Program-made: the position numbers and the translations under genes
Shown: one piece after another, positions 1 to 13,035 of the stretch
Layout of the letters: every line of letters starts with the position of its first letter
Position numbering within the stretch: the stretch's first letter is position 1
Assembly: GCF_036373705.1 (NCBI RefSeq)
Contig: NC_089850.1
Location: 33,406,733 to 33,470,732, forward strand
DNA from: Amia ocellicauda
Taxonomy: Eukaryota; Chordata; Actinopteri; Amiiformes; Amiidae
Direction of reading: 5' to 3'
Length of the DNA stretch: 64,000 nt
Notes under the pieces: model-generated
What the model was told of the DNA's origin: nothing
Database searches by the model: none
What the model saw: the letters and a program-made list of their open reading frames with translations, nothing else

Positions 1-1109
1 GGTTTCCCCTTAAACCCCTCAAGTGTTGCTTTAGCAGTATGCTTAGGATCATTGTCCTGCTAGAAGGTGAACATCCGTCCCAGTCTCAAATCTCTGGAAA
101 CTGAAAAACAGGTTTCCCTCAATAATTTTCCTGTATTTAGCACCATCCATCATTCCTTCAATTCTGACCAGTTTCCCAGTCCCTGCCAGCTGCCAATGAA
201 AATCATCCCCAAAGCATGGTGGTGGCAGGATGGTGTTCTCGGGGTGATGAGAGGTGTTGGGTTTGCACCAGACATAGTGTTTTCCTTCATGGCCAAAAAG
301 CTCAATTTTAGTCTCATCTGACCAGTGCCTTCTTTCATAGGAGTCTCCCACATGCCTTTGCAAAGGTGTTTATTTTTTTATTTAATCAATTGCTTTTTTC
401 TCTTTCACTCTGTGGAGTGTACGGCTTAAAGTGGTGCTTTGGACAGATACTCCAGTCTCCGCTGTGGAGCTTTGCAGCTCCTTCAGGGTTATCTTTGGTC
501 TCTTTGTTGCCTCTGATTAATGCCTTCCTTGCCTGGTCCATGAGTTTGGTGGGCGGCCCTCTCTGGGCAGGTTTGTTGTGGTGCCATATTCTTTCCACTT
601 TTTAATAATGGATTTAATGGTGCTCCGTGGGATATTCAAAGTTTCGGATATTTTATTTATAACCCAACCCTGTACTTCTCCCTGACCTGTTTGGAGAGCT
701 CCTTGGTCTTCATGGTGCCACTTGTTTGTTGGTGCCCCTTGCTCAGTGGTGTTGCAGACTCTGGGGCCTTTCAGAACAGGTGTTCATCATGAGATCATCC
801 AGATCATGACAGATGACAGATCATTTGACACTTAGATTGCACACAGGTGGACTTTAACTAAGTATGTGACTTCTGAAGGGAATTGGTTGCACTAGATCTT
901 ATTTAGGGGCTTCATAGCAAAGGGGGTTAATACATATGCACGCACCACTTTTTTGTTTTTTATTTTTTTCATTTCACTTCACCAACTTGGGACTATTTTG
1001 TGTATGTCCATTACATGAAATCCAAATAAAAATCAATTTTAATTCCAGGTTGTAAGGCAACAAAATAGGAAAAATGCCAAGGGGGTGAATACTTTCGCAA
1101 GGCACTGTA
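1..1109 (-). mobile_element. Tc1/mariner DNA transposon, cut by the window edge, degenerate
   Basis: On the minus strand, 363 to 1 reads as a Tc1 transposase catalytic region. The first DDE aspartate lies in WSDETKIELFGHEGK, and near base 60 the reverse strand still reads QQDNDPKHTA, which carries the second aspartate. The right end (about 1081-1109) is the familiar fish Tc1 terminus, GTGAATACTTTCGCAAGGCACTG followed by the target TA. Stops and frameshifts break the frame, so it is not expected to be active. The left end is outside the window. It lies in a usp45 intron, opposite to the gene. Confidence 0.9.
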
Positions 1110-1151
1110 AGTATTCATGTTTTATAACAGCTTTTCTTGTTGTCACCACAG

Positions 1152-1999
1152 AGCACCACGGTTCAAAGGTTATCAACAGCAGGACAGTCAGGAGCTCCTA
1201 CACTACCTGCTCGATGCCATGAGAGTGGAGGAAACCAAGGTAACACAACCAAATGTATTTACATTTATTTGTACAATTTTATATAACCTCTGCACAATGA
1301 CCTGAATATGAAAGGTGCAACTTTTGTATATGTGTGATATTTGATGTGATTTTATGTTAAGATAAAAATATTGAAACGTTGGTAAGATCAGCCTGTTGAC
1401 CCCACGGGTGTTGATAGAGATTTGGCCCTTCATCCAATCTTTTGATGGCTGTTGCCTTAGCTGAATAAAGTTTAAAAATGAGATGAATGTTTAGACTGCT
1501 TTTAATCACAGGGTATTCTGGCACTCGAGTCCTTGGTTGTACAGGAAGCCTTTTATATAAACACATTCTCTTGACTGATGGTAACTGAATATTAATATTA
1601 GTCAGATGATAGTGATGAGGGTAATATACAGTGGCTAGCAAGGAGATTTCACCATGGCAGACTGTTGCAATATATTTTGTCAAATGAGCTGTCAAGGAAT
1701 TGCTCAACTTTTTCTGACCTCTGATGTACTATATGGAGTTGGGCAATGCCTCATCACAGCAGCGTCTCTCTCTGACTAACAGACAACTATTAGAGATGGA
1801 CTGCCAGTTGCTTTTCATTGAGATTTGTTGTGTATTATCATAGAAACTAAGAAACTATAATTAATTAATTAGGCCTAATTTATTCATGTGTTTATGTATT
1901 TAGGTGTCTGAAGCTTAATAACAAAATGTGCTTGAAGTACTGTTGGGAATTATGTCACTGCTCCCCCCTTTGAACTGTTTTTGCCATTGTGTGTGCGCG

Positions 2000-2034
<35 letters not shown>

Positions 2035-5000
2035 ATGTGCGCTTCATATCATGAGTGCCCCTTTCTTCAGTTGCCTCTGTAAGAAAACAAAACACATTCA
2101 AACAAAAATACACATGCAATTGTTAATCATATAAAATAAAGTTTATAAAGCCTCTAAGAAATATATGATTTTGTGGAATACTGAATACTTTCGCTGCATA
2201 TTGGTAGAGTAAGGCTACTCAAGGTGTAACTAATCTACTTCTGTGCTATTCAGCTGAGGCGTTTTGAGGGGGAAGGGTTAGGGGATGTGCCCTTTGTATC
2301 AGGGAAGGTATTGTTCTGGACACTTAAGTTAAGTGATTGATCACTTTGGTTTTATGCGTTGCTTTTAATGAGCGAGCATTTCATCAATATATTTGGTTTT
2401 GTAAAACTAAGCTCCACAGATCATGCATGTAGGAGGGTGATGGTGTTGCAAATCTTCTCCTGCTCATCCCTGTGTTTTTCAGGACATATGGAGTTTCTAT
2501 TCTGTCCATGAAAAAACTATGCTGTGGTCCCAGTTACATCTGGTGTCCCTCGGGCTGATTTGTTAGCACCCTGTATCTGTGTATGTGCTTCCTGGGGGCA
2601 TTAACTTCTTCCAGCATGTTTCCAAGTTTCATATTCATATGCTGATTATTTTTTTTCTGCACCATTATTTTTGTAGTTGTCTATTACTTCCATTTGCCAA
2701 GGGTTATGGGCTTTATTTTAGATTGATTGATTTGATCAATATAATTAATTTGTTTTTAATCTGTGATATTCAGACATGTTGCCAGTACCACAGCTGACAG
2801 TCGCCTTACTAAAAATATTTGTTATAGTGTATAATACTTTTAAATCCTAATGAAAATCTAATGCATTGGCCCTTCTAAATAATAAAACTGATATGGACAG
2901 TGTTGGCTTCTTTCTATGAATCTTCTTGAGTATTTTCAAATTGGACTTCTTAGTAGCCATGTTTTCCATTAGATGTACCAATTACATTTCAGTACAGTTC
3001 AGGTCAGGTTGACGGGTGTAGCACTTTTAGCCTTTCCTTGTTTCAAAACCCTGCTGACTTTTTGCATTGTGCTGAAGTGTGTGAACTCTACAGCTATTTT
3101 GTAAAACACTTTAGTGTTTAGTTTAAACTTCCTGTTCATCACACAACAGTTTTCGGTCCCTGAAAAGTTAAAGCCTAAACGCAGTTTCCATCCATGTTTG
3201 ACAGCAGATGTTGTTTTTTTTGTTCCTTTTCACGTTCATATGAAATTTGGTCATTGTTTTCTGTTTTACTCGGAAGGCCATATGATTTTGTCAAGGAATT
3301 TAAGTGTGTGTATCTGAACTGGTACTTGCTTTACTTTTACATTTTCTTAACAAGATTTTGTACATTGGCTTCATCTCCAACTGAGGTTCCAGACTTGGTT
3401 GGATACTCACATCACTGGTGGTTCATTTAAAGGACCTCTCCAAACATTTAATCAGCCTGCATTTACAGATATTTTTACATTCCTCACACTGATGTATGAA
3501 TTTTGCTTTTCCTCAATGATATGATTTGTGAAATTGTATAATATTTCAATGTAATATAATAAGAGTATGTAGAATTTTGAATGAATAACCATCTTTTCTT
3601 AACTTTTAGTACCACAGCTATGAGCTGTAAATAATCATGATGCACTGAAGAGGAACTGAATTTTTGGAATCTGAAAATGTGCATTAATTATTATTTCTCA
3701 ATTTTTCCATAATTTGCTACAAATTACCCTTATTGATGTATCTAATGCTTTACATGCAGACAATTCATTTGCATTTGAAATGATTGCTTACTTGGCTCTC
3801 CCTGGCTTGATAAGCCTTTGTAGTAAAGCTTCATGGTACCTTGTTTTTGGCAAGTACAGGATTGGTCCCACCGTACTGCAATTAAAACCCCTTTCAGCAC
3901 AAACTGTATTATTTTTTTAACGGTCACTTCATATCCTCAGGCTGCACAGCAAGTGACATGGCTAGTAAAATAGAGCACAGTGACTGCTCGGTGGGACTGC
4001 AGACATTGTGACAAAATGAGAATGGCAGGTCTATGGATCTATTCAAACTTGTGAACATTGACAGTTGTGCCAGTTAGAAATGGCAAGTACCCGAACAGCA
4101 TCATTGTCTGTCCTGGGAACTCCACATCTGCTAATCGAGCTATTGTTGTTAAGTGTCACTAGCATGTGTTTTTGAAGAGAGAAAGCCTTTAGCGATGCAT
4201 GAGCCACCAGAATCCTATAAAACTTTATTATGACCACTAACCCACTTTGAATCATACCACTCACTAACACAAGTCTCCTTTTACAATGTAACGTGCCAGG
4301 ATTTGTCCTGGTGTCAGATGTAAACTGTAAGTATTCTTCCATACTTAGATCATGGACCTGGGTACTTCTGTTCTCACCCTTTTGTATTGCTCCTCTTGCA
4401 GAGCAGCATGCCCCTAATGCAGTCATGTTTTTTATGGCTTATAGCGGGGTAATCGGATCCATTCCCGGGGCGTCACAATGTGGCACATTTTACAGACCTC
4501 TCTAAATCATCAGTCACTAAATGCTTACAATAAACAATCAACCAGTTTAAGCCATCTATTCCTTATGTTTTTTTCTTGGGGGGGTGAAAGTGAGACATCT
4601 TAAATTGAGAATAAAATCCAATTCACCTTAAAAAAGGGTGATTAAATAAACATAATACACTTTATCATTGTCCCTATTAAATTAATAGCTGTGGTCCTGA
4701 ATCTGCATATTCATTAAAGAATAAATCAAATACTTGCAGTCAAGAGAGATTTTTTTTTTTATATAAAGGTTGTGTAATTTAACAAAAATGAGCAAAATGT
4801 TTTAATCCATTAGATTAATTCTTACAAATACAGAAATTAATATTTTGGAGTGTAATTGATAGTCCAGCTTTGTTTTCACTGAGGATGTGAAGTTGCCAGA
4901 TTTTGCTGCTAATTGATTAATGTCTTGCCCCACTGTCCGGGACTCTGCGACTATCTAATAATGACGCTTTTGACCTAAATTAATGGTCCAGTGCGCTGAA

Positions 5001-8000
5001 CTTAACAAAAGAGGGCTACTTGTTTGGTCCTATAGTCTATATAGTGCAGCCAATTATCTATTGATTGCTACTTTGTCTTTATTGTTGGACTAAGGATAAA
5101 AGGGCAAAAGGAGAACAGAGTCAGTGGCCATGTCACATTATATAAAGGCCTTGGAAATCATTCATTTTGAGAGACCAATACAGATTCTCACATGCTTTTC
5201 TAGTTTTTAGTTAGTCTGATCATGCTTTTTCTTTCTTTTCTTTTCCTTTCTTTTCTTTTCTTCTTTATTATAACAGATTTAATTGTATGATGTTAAATTC
5301 AAAGTTGATCTGTTTTAATAATATATATATATGGCTAGGATTTTCTTTTTTAATTTTGAAAGATACATTAGTATTTATTTTTTTATTTCTTACAAGGATG
5401 CATTTAAACTATTTTTGTACTGGCTTTAATTTTGATTGCTGAATACTTATTTTTTTGTTTTTGTTTTTTGTTACTACAACAAATCCTGTGCTCGCTCACT
5501 GGTTTTGTTGTAACAGTGCTGTAGCTTCTCTTGTATGTTTATTGGAGGTATTGTCTATGTAGCTTATTTGGCAGTTTGACCACCACCAAATTCAACTGAT
5601 TAAAATTGTGCAAACTGTAAATTTGGTTTCTGAACACAAAGTTTTCTGATTTATAAATGTAATTGCAGCGTATAAAAGCTGGTATCCTGAAAGCGTTTAA
5701 CAATCCAACTGAAAAAACTGCAGACGACGAAACTAAACGGCAAGTGAAAGGTAAGTTATCTATAAAGCTTGCTTGAAAAAACATAGCTCAATAGTGCCAT
5801 CTAGTGGTGGAACTGAGAGAAACGGGAGCATGTTATGTGAATTGCATCTTATATAGTAATGGCTGTAGTCAGAGGATACATTGGAGCTCAGGTTGTTGTA
5901 TTAAAAAATATTATTTATGTATTGACTTACAGCTGTCACAAAATATACATCTTTTGTCCTACTTAGTATAAAAATACAAGTTTCAGTGCGTTATTCTATT
6001 TTGGATTAAAAAAAGATAATATGGAAAGAAATGTCATTTCTACATATAGTGGAGTCAAAATTGTAATAGTTACCAATAATACAGTTACAATTAAGGCAAA
6101 GTGAAGTGCAAGAATAAGTACAGATATAATAAGGAGCAATAGTAGGGAGCATCAGGGTGGGGAGCAGGCCAGACTGAGTTAGAAAGTACGCTAAGGCCAT
6201 ATTAACCAGAAGGGCAGGGCTGAGGTACTGCAGGTTCAGTCTGAATGTGTGTTTTGAACAGGCACTGGAAGGAGCTCAGTATTTGCATGCATAGGACTGA
6301 CTTATTTTACAAGTACTGTCCTTGTTCAGATAACCTATGTTAATGCAAATCATCAGGGATATTACTGATGGCAGTTGTATCCAAGGTGAGGAACAACAAC
6401 TGTCTGGAAAAAATAGAGTAGTTTAACAGAACATACAGAATACATAATGATACATTATAGTGTGCTAAAGCAATCACACTGAAGTGGAAGAATAAAATAC
6501 ACTTTAATATTCTAGAGTAAACTGAAAAACACAACAGGCTTCCTTGCATTTATATTAGCTTTTGTGTTTCTTTGTTTATTGGAATTTACAGTGTCTTTGA
6601 TTAAAATAAATTGTGATATTTTAACGCTTAATAAAATGTGGAAGGTTAATACCTCGTTTCATGCTTCAAGTATATTTGATCATTTTGGAAGTTATTTGAA
6701 ATTAACATAAAATTACCACCTGGAGCTTGGTAACTTAATTCATGTATTTGGCAAGTAAAGTATTTCCATTGAAGACATTGTGTTATATCCTGTACATAGG
6801 AAGAATATTTTCAAAAGAATGTAATTTAAAAACAGGTATTTGGGTTAGCTAAATATATATATTTTTTTTTTCACAGCATATGGAAAAGAAGGTATAAGGA
6901 TGAATTTTGTTGACCGGATCTTTGTTGGTGAATTGACTAATACTATCATGTGTGAAGAATGTGAACATGTAGGTATTTTTTCTTTTCATTTAAATCATTT
7001 TCAGCAATGTACCCTTTGACCCTGCAGTTACTTGTACAATTTTCACATTCCATAGAGACACTGTTCTCATCTGTATTGAACTGTATGTTTTTGTCGGTAT
7101 GGGAGAGAATGTGTGCATGTAGGCATGTGGTTATATAGATAAAGGAAACCTATTTTTTCATTTATAAACACAAATGCATTTTTCAGAAATCAATATTTGA
7201 AATAAAGTATGATTATCAAGTGTAAGGGATCCACAGGATGATGACATCAATACAATGTTTACTTGCTAATAAAATAATAAAGAGAAACAGGTGACAGAGA
7301 AACAGAGGAGCCCTGGACTCAGCCAAGGTTACAGGTTGAGACCTCAAGACGGAACAAAGAAAATATACATATAAGGGATACAATTGTAACAATCAATTAT
7401 TATTAAATGCTGATTCATATGCAAGTCTTAAAGATTATATTGGTTACTGAATAATGAACGATAGACTTAAAAGGCTTCCACTTTGTCATGCCCATTTGGT
7501 AAATATCCACCTCACAACTTCTGTGACTTTGTGGACAATTCTCTTAGGAGGGTTTGTTATTTATTTACCCATGTTTACCTCATTCCCTGAAAATGTAAGG
7601 AGGATTCGATGTTTTGGGATACAAAGGTCTCGGTCTGCTACAGACGTTTCAAGACTCGGAAAGAAAGCCAAAAACACACAGGTCCCTTTTGGGACAATTT
7701 GAAGTTCAATATAGATGCATAGATGCTGCTCAATACTCACATTTCTCACACAATGCATATATCAGTAGCAATAGGTGAATAAATTGAAGCAATTGTTACA
7801 CAGTGGTGCTAAAGAATATGATGTCACATCAGCATAATTTGACTGTTATATTTGTTTAATTAATGTTAGATTAAATTATATTAGAGTAGACAACTATGTA
7901 TGAATATATCCAACTCATAGAGGAACACAGGATGGCTCTCATATGAAGGAAACAGAAAAGTAATTGTGGATTTACAGTCATCAATGTTCTCTTCATTGTT

Positions 8001-11000
8001 TTTTTTTTTTCAATTTTATTTTTAGATCTCAACTGTCAAGGAAGCTTTCATTGATATTTCTCTTCCGATAATTGAAGAACGGGTGAGACAAACTTGATAA
8101 ATTGTATACATTTTCAAATAATATACACCAAAAAAAATGCACATTTATACATTTTGTCTAAATCATTACTGTTTGGTACTTTATATTATTGATTTCCTAT
8201 TTTTGATTACAAAGCCCTTACGTGCATTGTAATCACAGTAGCCTTTAATTTAAAACTTTCATAGCAGAAATCACAAAGAGCTGTACAAAGGAGTATAATG
8301 AAGGGGAAAAAAAGTAGAGATAGGAAGTAGTCTCTAAAAAACAATGTGTTTGTTTACTTTAGGTTTCTAAACCTGTCAATCCAGGAAGAACAACTAAATC
8401 TAATAAAATGATTGACAGGGAACATGATCAATTAATTTCACCCAGTGATGATGCAGCTTCTTCTGCTCTTGCTCAGCCACCAAAAAATAGCAAGAAGCAT
8501 TGTGCACCAAAAGACAAGGTAATGTCTTCATTATAATCTAACAATAACAACAATGAAAGAAATATGAGCTCCGAATACTTATAAACTGGTTAAATCCTCA
8601 AAGTACTTGTTTTTATGTATTTATGTATCTTACGCATGTTGGTATTGAGTTTAAAGTTGTTCATTCTACATTTGTTTCTTTGCATTATACAATTCCAAAG
8701 CTTTACAAAATGTCTTTCTTTGATGTTATTATTACAATTCATTGTTACTATTTTACATTCAGCAGAGCAACGTTAAGAAGCATGAAAGGAAATCTTCCTT
8801 TGGTTCTGAGGAGAGAAGCAATGATTGTTCCCAAACCCGTTTAGAAGAGGAAGGTTCTGGAGATCCTAAAAGTAATTACAAGGACACTAGTAGTATGAAA
8901 GTGGCTAATGGAAGTCACTATGAGGCCAGTGAGAAAGATGGGAGCCATTTGGATAGCAGCAATGATGCAGACAGTGAGGCCTCAGAAAGTGAGAGCCCTT
9001 CAAAGCACACTTTAAATATCAGCTGTGTTGACAGTATTTGTGCTGGCAGCTCTAATCAAACCCTATCAAAGAGTGACTCTTTACACAATAAGCAAAAGGA
9101 TGGAAATCACATTGACCATCTCACAAGTGCAGTGTCCAAACTTGGTCTCACCCATAACATGAATGAAACTGTGATCATTAGCCATGGTCAAGAGGAACAA
9201 ACAGACATCACATCAAATAACAGAGACGCAACAAAAGAGAAGCCCTTGATATCCCAGAATCCTCAAATAGCTTTCCAGTCATTGTCCCATAGCTACGTGC
9301 CTTGTTCCAAAGAATGCTCTGTACAGTCATGTCTGTACCAGTTTACTTCAGTGGAGTTACTGATGGGTAATAACAAACTGCTGTGTGAGAACTGCACTGA
9401 AAAGAGGCAAAAACATCTCAAAAAGACCATTGGTTCAGGTAAGTAATTGTTGCTACATGTGCATGGACTTTTATAATTGTATGAAGTTTTGACCTGGTGA
9501 TTACACCGATTTACAAATACACCTAAATATGCATGAAAATTCTTTATGGTATGATTTCAGATTTTGTTCCTTTCTTTCCAACTCCTTTTTAAAGATAACC
9601 AGGTGTGTTTTTCTAATGTTTAGAATTATTAAATAAATGAATACATACACCATAACTTAACATACTCATTGATTTCCAAAAAAAATATTTAGTTAATGCA
9701 CAGTTGCTACAGTGAATGGATTTTATGTGATTTTGCGTATATTGAACCTGTGCAATTAAATCATATTTTTGTTTTTCAATTTTTACAAATAGGTTCTGAT
9801 ACCTATTGTTTCATCTAATAGTAATGTGTAGATTTGTGCATGTGTATTTTTCAGATAGGAAAGCAGAAAATGTATACACCAGTGCTCGTAAACAAATGCT
9901 CATCTCGTCTCTACCTCCAGTGGTCACTCTTCATCTAAAACGTTTCCACCAGGTAATATAATACAGAAAAGACCTTTTCAAAAACGTTGGTTTCGTTTGG
10001 AAGGCATGGACAAAACCAACGGAAAAACCATTCAGCCTCATGCCTCAAACATTTTTATCAACACCATTTAAACACATTAATTTAAAATTGCTACCTGAAA
10101 GAGATGCATATAATTCCATATTGTGCCTTTACTTTGAATCTTAACAGACCCGTATTTTAATGTTGTGATGTTTAAACCTGTCACTTTTTGATTTTAGGCA
10201 GGTATGAGTCTGCGTAAAGTAAATCGACATGTTGACTTCCCCCTGTTGCTGGATTTAGCACCATTCTGTGCAGCTACTTGCAAGGTATAGGTTTAAATTC
10301 AACTTTTTTATTTTTCCTTCTTTTTAACAGTTTTGTCAGACTGATATCTTTTGAGTACTCCAAAGAATGTGTATCAATGTACTGATGTTTAGGGGTGTTT
10401 TGTGTTCATGTCATTGTAGAACATGGTGCAGGGAGAGAGAGTATTGTACAGTCTCTATGGAATTGTAGAGCACAGCGGCTCGATGCGCGGAGGTCACTAC
10501 ACTGCTTATGTGAAGATCAGAGCACCGCACAGGAAACAAGAATATAAACGCAATATTGCAGGTAAGGATGTCGGTGTGCAGGGAAAAAATACATTCACTG
10601 TAGTCCACATTTTCCAATAAAGTGGACTCACATATTTTTTACTTCTACACAGAAATACTTGAAAAATGATTTTCTTTCTTATTTAAAAAAAAAAAAAAAA
10701 GTGGTAAATGCTTTCTGTGTACATCCCCCCAGTGCTGCTTGAGTGTTCACTTTGTTTAGCTGAATGAAATTTTGAAATGTAATGTCAGCTTGACATGTCT
10801 TCAAGCCAACAGTGTGAGCCTTCACCTTGAAACTATCTTAAGACATTCTTGCTTTTTTTTGTTTTGCATTGAATGTTCAGTGTATTTATTGGACCCCTGA
10901 AAACATAATCTGTGAAAGTATGTGCTATATGTATACATTTTCTTTGGCTCAACCTTGAAAGTAATACAAAGTGAAAAGGTTTTATTGTTGTTCTGCTGCT

Positions 11001-11719
11001 TTTCTATCATGTTTTTTTCTCTTGACACAAAGGGGGGAAAACTGTCAGTAAGTGTGATGTTTTTTTTAGGCAATAATAAAATGGATTAAATCCAGGAAGA
11101 TAGAATTGTATTTTTTCTTTGCATATAATGTTATTGTGTATTTTCAAGCCACCTCCTTCCATTGATTATTTTTCTCTGTGTGTGTAAATGTAGTTTAAAG
11201 GTATATAAAGACAACATTGAATGGTTGCCATCTCACACATGACTGGTCGTTATATTGCATGCACTTAATGGTTCCTGAAATCAGTACATATTGTTACATT
11301 TCAGACAAAATTGTACTACCAGCATTGATGAATGTTTATAGTGCGGTCTCAGACATCCACCAGCATGAAAACTCATGTACTTTTAAGAAGCATTTACTTG
11401 CATAGGTACAAATGCAAAAAGTAAAATGTGATTTAATACTAGTAATTCTGATCCATTAATCGGGGGTAAAAAGCTCAACCTGTTGGCCAGTGACATCCTC
11501 CCTATACCTCATGTGCAGCTTTTGAGACCTACACTTAAAGGGGCGTCCTTAGAGGTGGAATGGCTGATATCTCCTTTCTGTGATTTTGCAGGCCAGAAGG
11601 AAGCTGTGGGAGTCCCTCCTGGCCAATGGGTCTATGTCAGCGACACACATGTCCAGACGGTTCCGGAATCAAGAGTCCTCAATTCTCAAGCTTATTTGCT
11701 TTTCTACGAAGAATTATAG
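1152..11719 (+). CDS. usp45: Ubiquitin carboxyl-terminal hydrolase 45, 3' part (10 exons)
   Basis: Cysteine protease that removes ubiquitin. Mammalian USP45 acts on ERCC1 in DNA repair. Exons: 1152-1239, 5669-5750, 6877-6968, 8026-8082, 8363-8518, 8763-9438, 9855-9952, 10198-10284, 10420-10561, 11592-11719; 1606 nt, beginning on the third base of a codon. Seen in order: the [14 protein letters not shown] motif of the USP domain, the Cys pair CEEC of the finger, a long Ser/Asp-rich insert in the 676-nt exon, the second pair [12 protein letters not shown], the catalytic His box in [14 protein letters not shown], and a catalytic Asp candidate in WVYVSDTHV. It ends in LLFYEEL. The ZnF-UBP domain and catalytic Cys box lie upstream of the window. 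USP16 is the close paralogue; the neighbours pnisr, coq3 and faxc favour USP45. Confidence 0.93.
1989..2039. repeat. (TG)n microsatellite with GCGC borders
   Basis: About 15 uninterrupted TG units lie between GTGCGCGCATG and GCGCATGTGC. Such alternating purine-pyrimidine DNA can adopt Z-form. Confidence 0.9.
5225..5266. repeat. CTTTT-type polypyrimidine tract
   Basis: The plus strand is all C and T for about 40 bases, with CTTTT and CTTTC units, in a usp45 intron. It is about 400 bases from the next exon and not part of a splice acceptor. Confidence 0.8.
5751..8025 (+). other. two usp45 introns around the exon at 6877-6968
   Basis: No other coding signal. Bases from about 6040 to 6290 resemble a worn dispersed fish repeat: phrases like GAAGTGCAAGAATAAGTACAG and GAACAGGCACTGGAAGGAGCTCAG recall the repeat at 42984-43380, but the match is weak by eye. 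The rest is AT-rich unique sequence. Confidence 0.4.
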
Positions 11720-11960
11720 TACTTGCTCTTGAAGTTATTGACCCGCCTTTCCGCCTACATACACTAAACGTGTACGAATAGTGCATTTAGTGTCTAAGGG
11801 GAACAAATGCATCATAAAGCTTTGCTGCAAAAGAATAGAAATGCATTAATATAAACATTGGATACTTTTCCATACTGTTGGTGATCTTACATGCATGGTT
11901 GGCTGTATATATTTTTATTTTTGCTAAAATAAACAACTGTTTTCATTCTCAAACAACCCA
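11720..11960 (+). terminator. usp45: usp45 3' UTR and poly(A) signal
   Basis: An AATAAA lies at about 11928-11933, some 210 bases after the TAG stop, with a T-rich stretch before it. A short 3' UTR is the simplest reading. Further AT-rich hexamers downstream leave longer forms possible. Confidence 0.6.
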
Positions 11961-12973
11961 AACTATGATCCTTCCCATGGTTACCTACGAGTAAAAGGAA
12001 TAGGAATGTGTATAACAATGTATTTGTTTATATGATGTAAAAGAAACCAGTCAGATTTTTGTAAAGCTGTCTATATTTTACAGTGTGAAATAGAGTAATA
12101 TAAATATATAATATTTTTTTGTAGTCTTTTAAAATGAGAGTGTAGTAATTGGGGTTATTTTTCACAATCGTGTGTTCCAAAGATTTTGTAAAGGGGAACT
12201 CTTAGCTGAAATTGCACGTTTGGACTGAGCCTGTGCCACATAAATTGGGAAGTGATTAAAGAATTCAAATCATGTACGGCGGTTGTGATGCAGCTGGATT
12301 TCTCTGATGCATTACATCATTGAAATTGAGATACTGTTGGATTTAACAGATGAAGTTGCATAGTAATCCTCTCATTCATTATTGCCTTTCTCTGAGCAGA
12401 TCATATAATCTAAATATTAATTTGCATTATCTTTCTAAATAATCAGTTTAATTATTTAAAATATTTTAACACAAGGGGGTATTTTTAGTGTGTTAATTAA
12501 TTAATAATATCAAGAAAAATATCCTTAATATCAATCCTCAATATGTTTTGGTTGGCTGACATTGGCAGTAGTCACTTTATTGTATTGTCCACAGCAACTT
12601 ACTTTTTGAACAATTGTAACGTTTAAAAAAATGTTCATGCACTAGGACTATTGGGCTAGTTGCAGTACAGGTTAACATGGAGCAGTTACTTTTAAAAAAT
12701 CAAGAAACAGGGCGTAAACATGTTTTGTTACATCACTTTTATTCTTCTGCAATACAGGGGCTTTGACATGGAATATATAGTGTACTTTACACTCACACCC
12801 CCCACCTCCGCACACAAACTACCACATTCTTTGTTTTTTAATCCAAATACATTTCATAGCTTAATTACAGGGACAAGAATTTCCTTGCATTGATCAAATC
12901 ACGTCTAAAATGATTTTTAAAATGTGCTGAAATTTAAGACTACAAAAAATATGTAAACAATCATACAACAGCC

Positions 12974-13035
<62 letters not shown>

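Larger units (their letters stand above)
1240..5668 (+). other. usp45 intron
   Basis: No coding signal. It holds a TG/CG-alternating microsatellite near 1989-2039, a pyrimidine (CTTTT-type) tract near 5225-5266, and a complex non-repetitive block at about 4860-5125 rich in homeodomain-like sites, described under findings. The donor is AAG|GTAACA and the acceptor AATTGCAG. Confidence 0.7.

Noticed and set aside
366..605. Plus-strand ORF in the left Tc1 element
   Set aside because: The transposase is on the minus strand; this is its antisense.
1154..1154. Alternative acceptor two bases later for the first usp45 exon (CAGAG|C)
   Set aside because: The exon total from 1152 (1606 nt) gives the single leftover base needed to complete the split codon, and 1152 follows the better CACAG.
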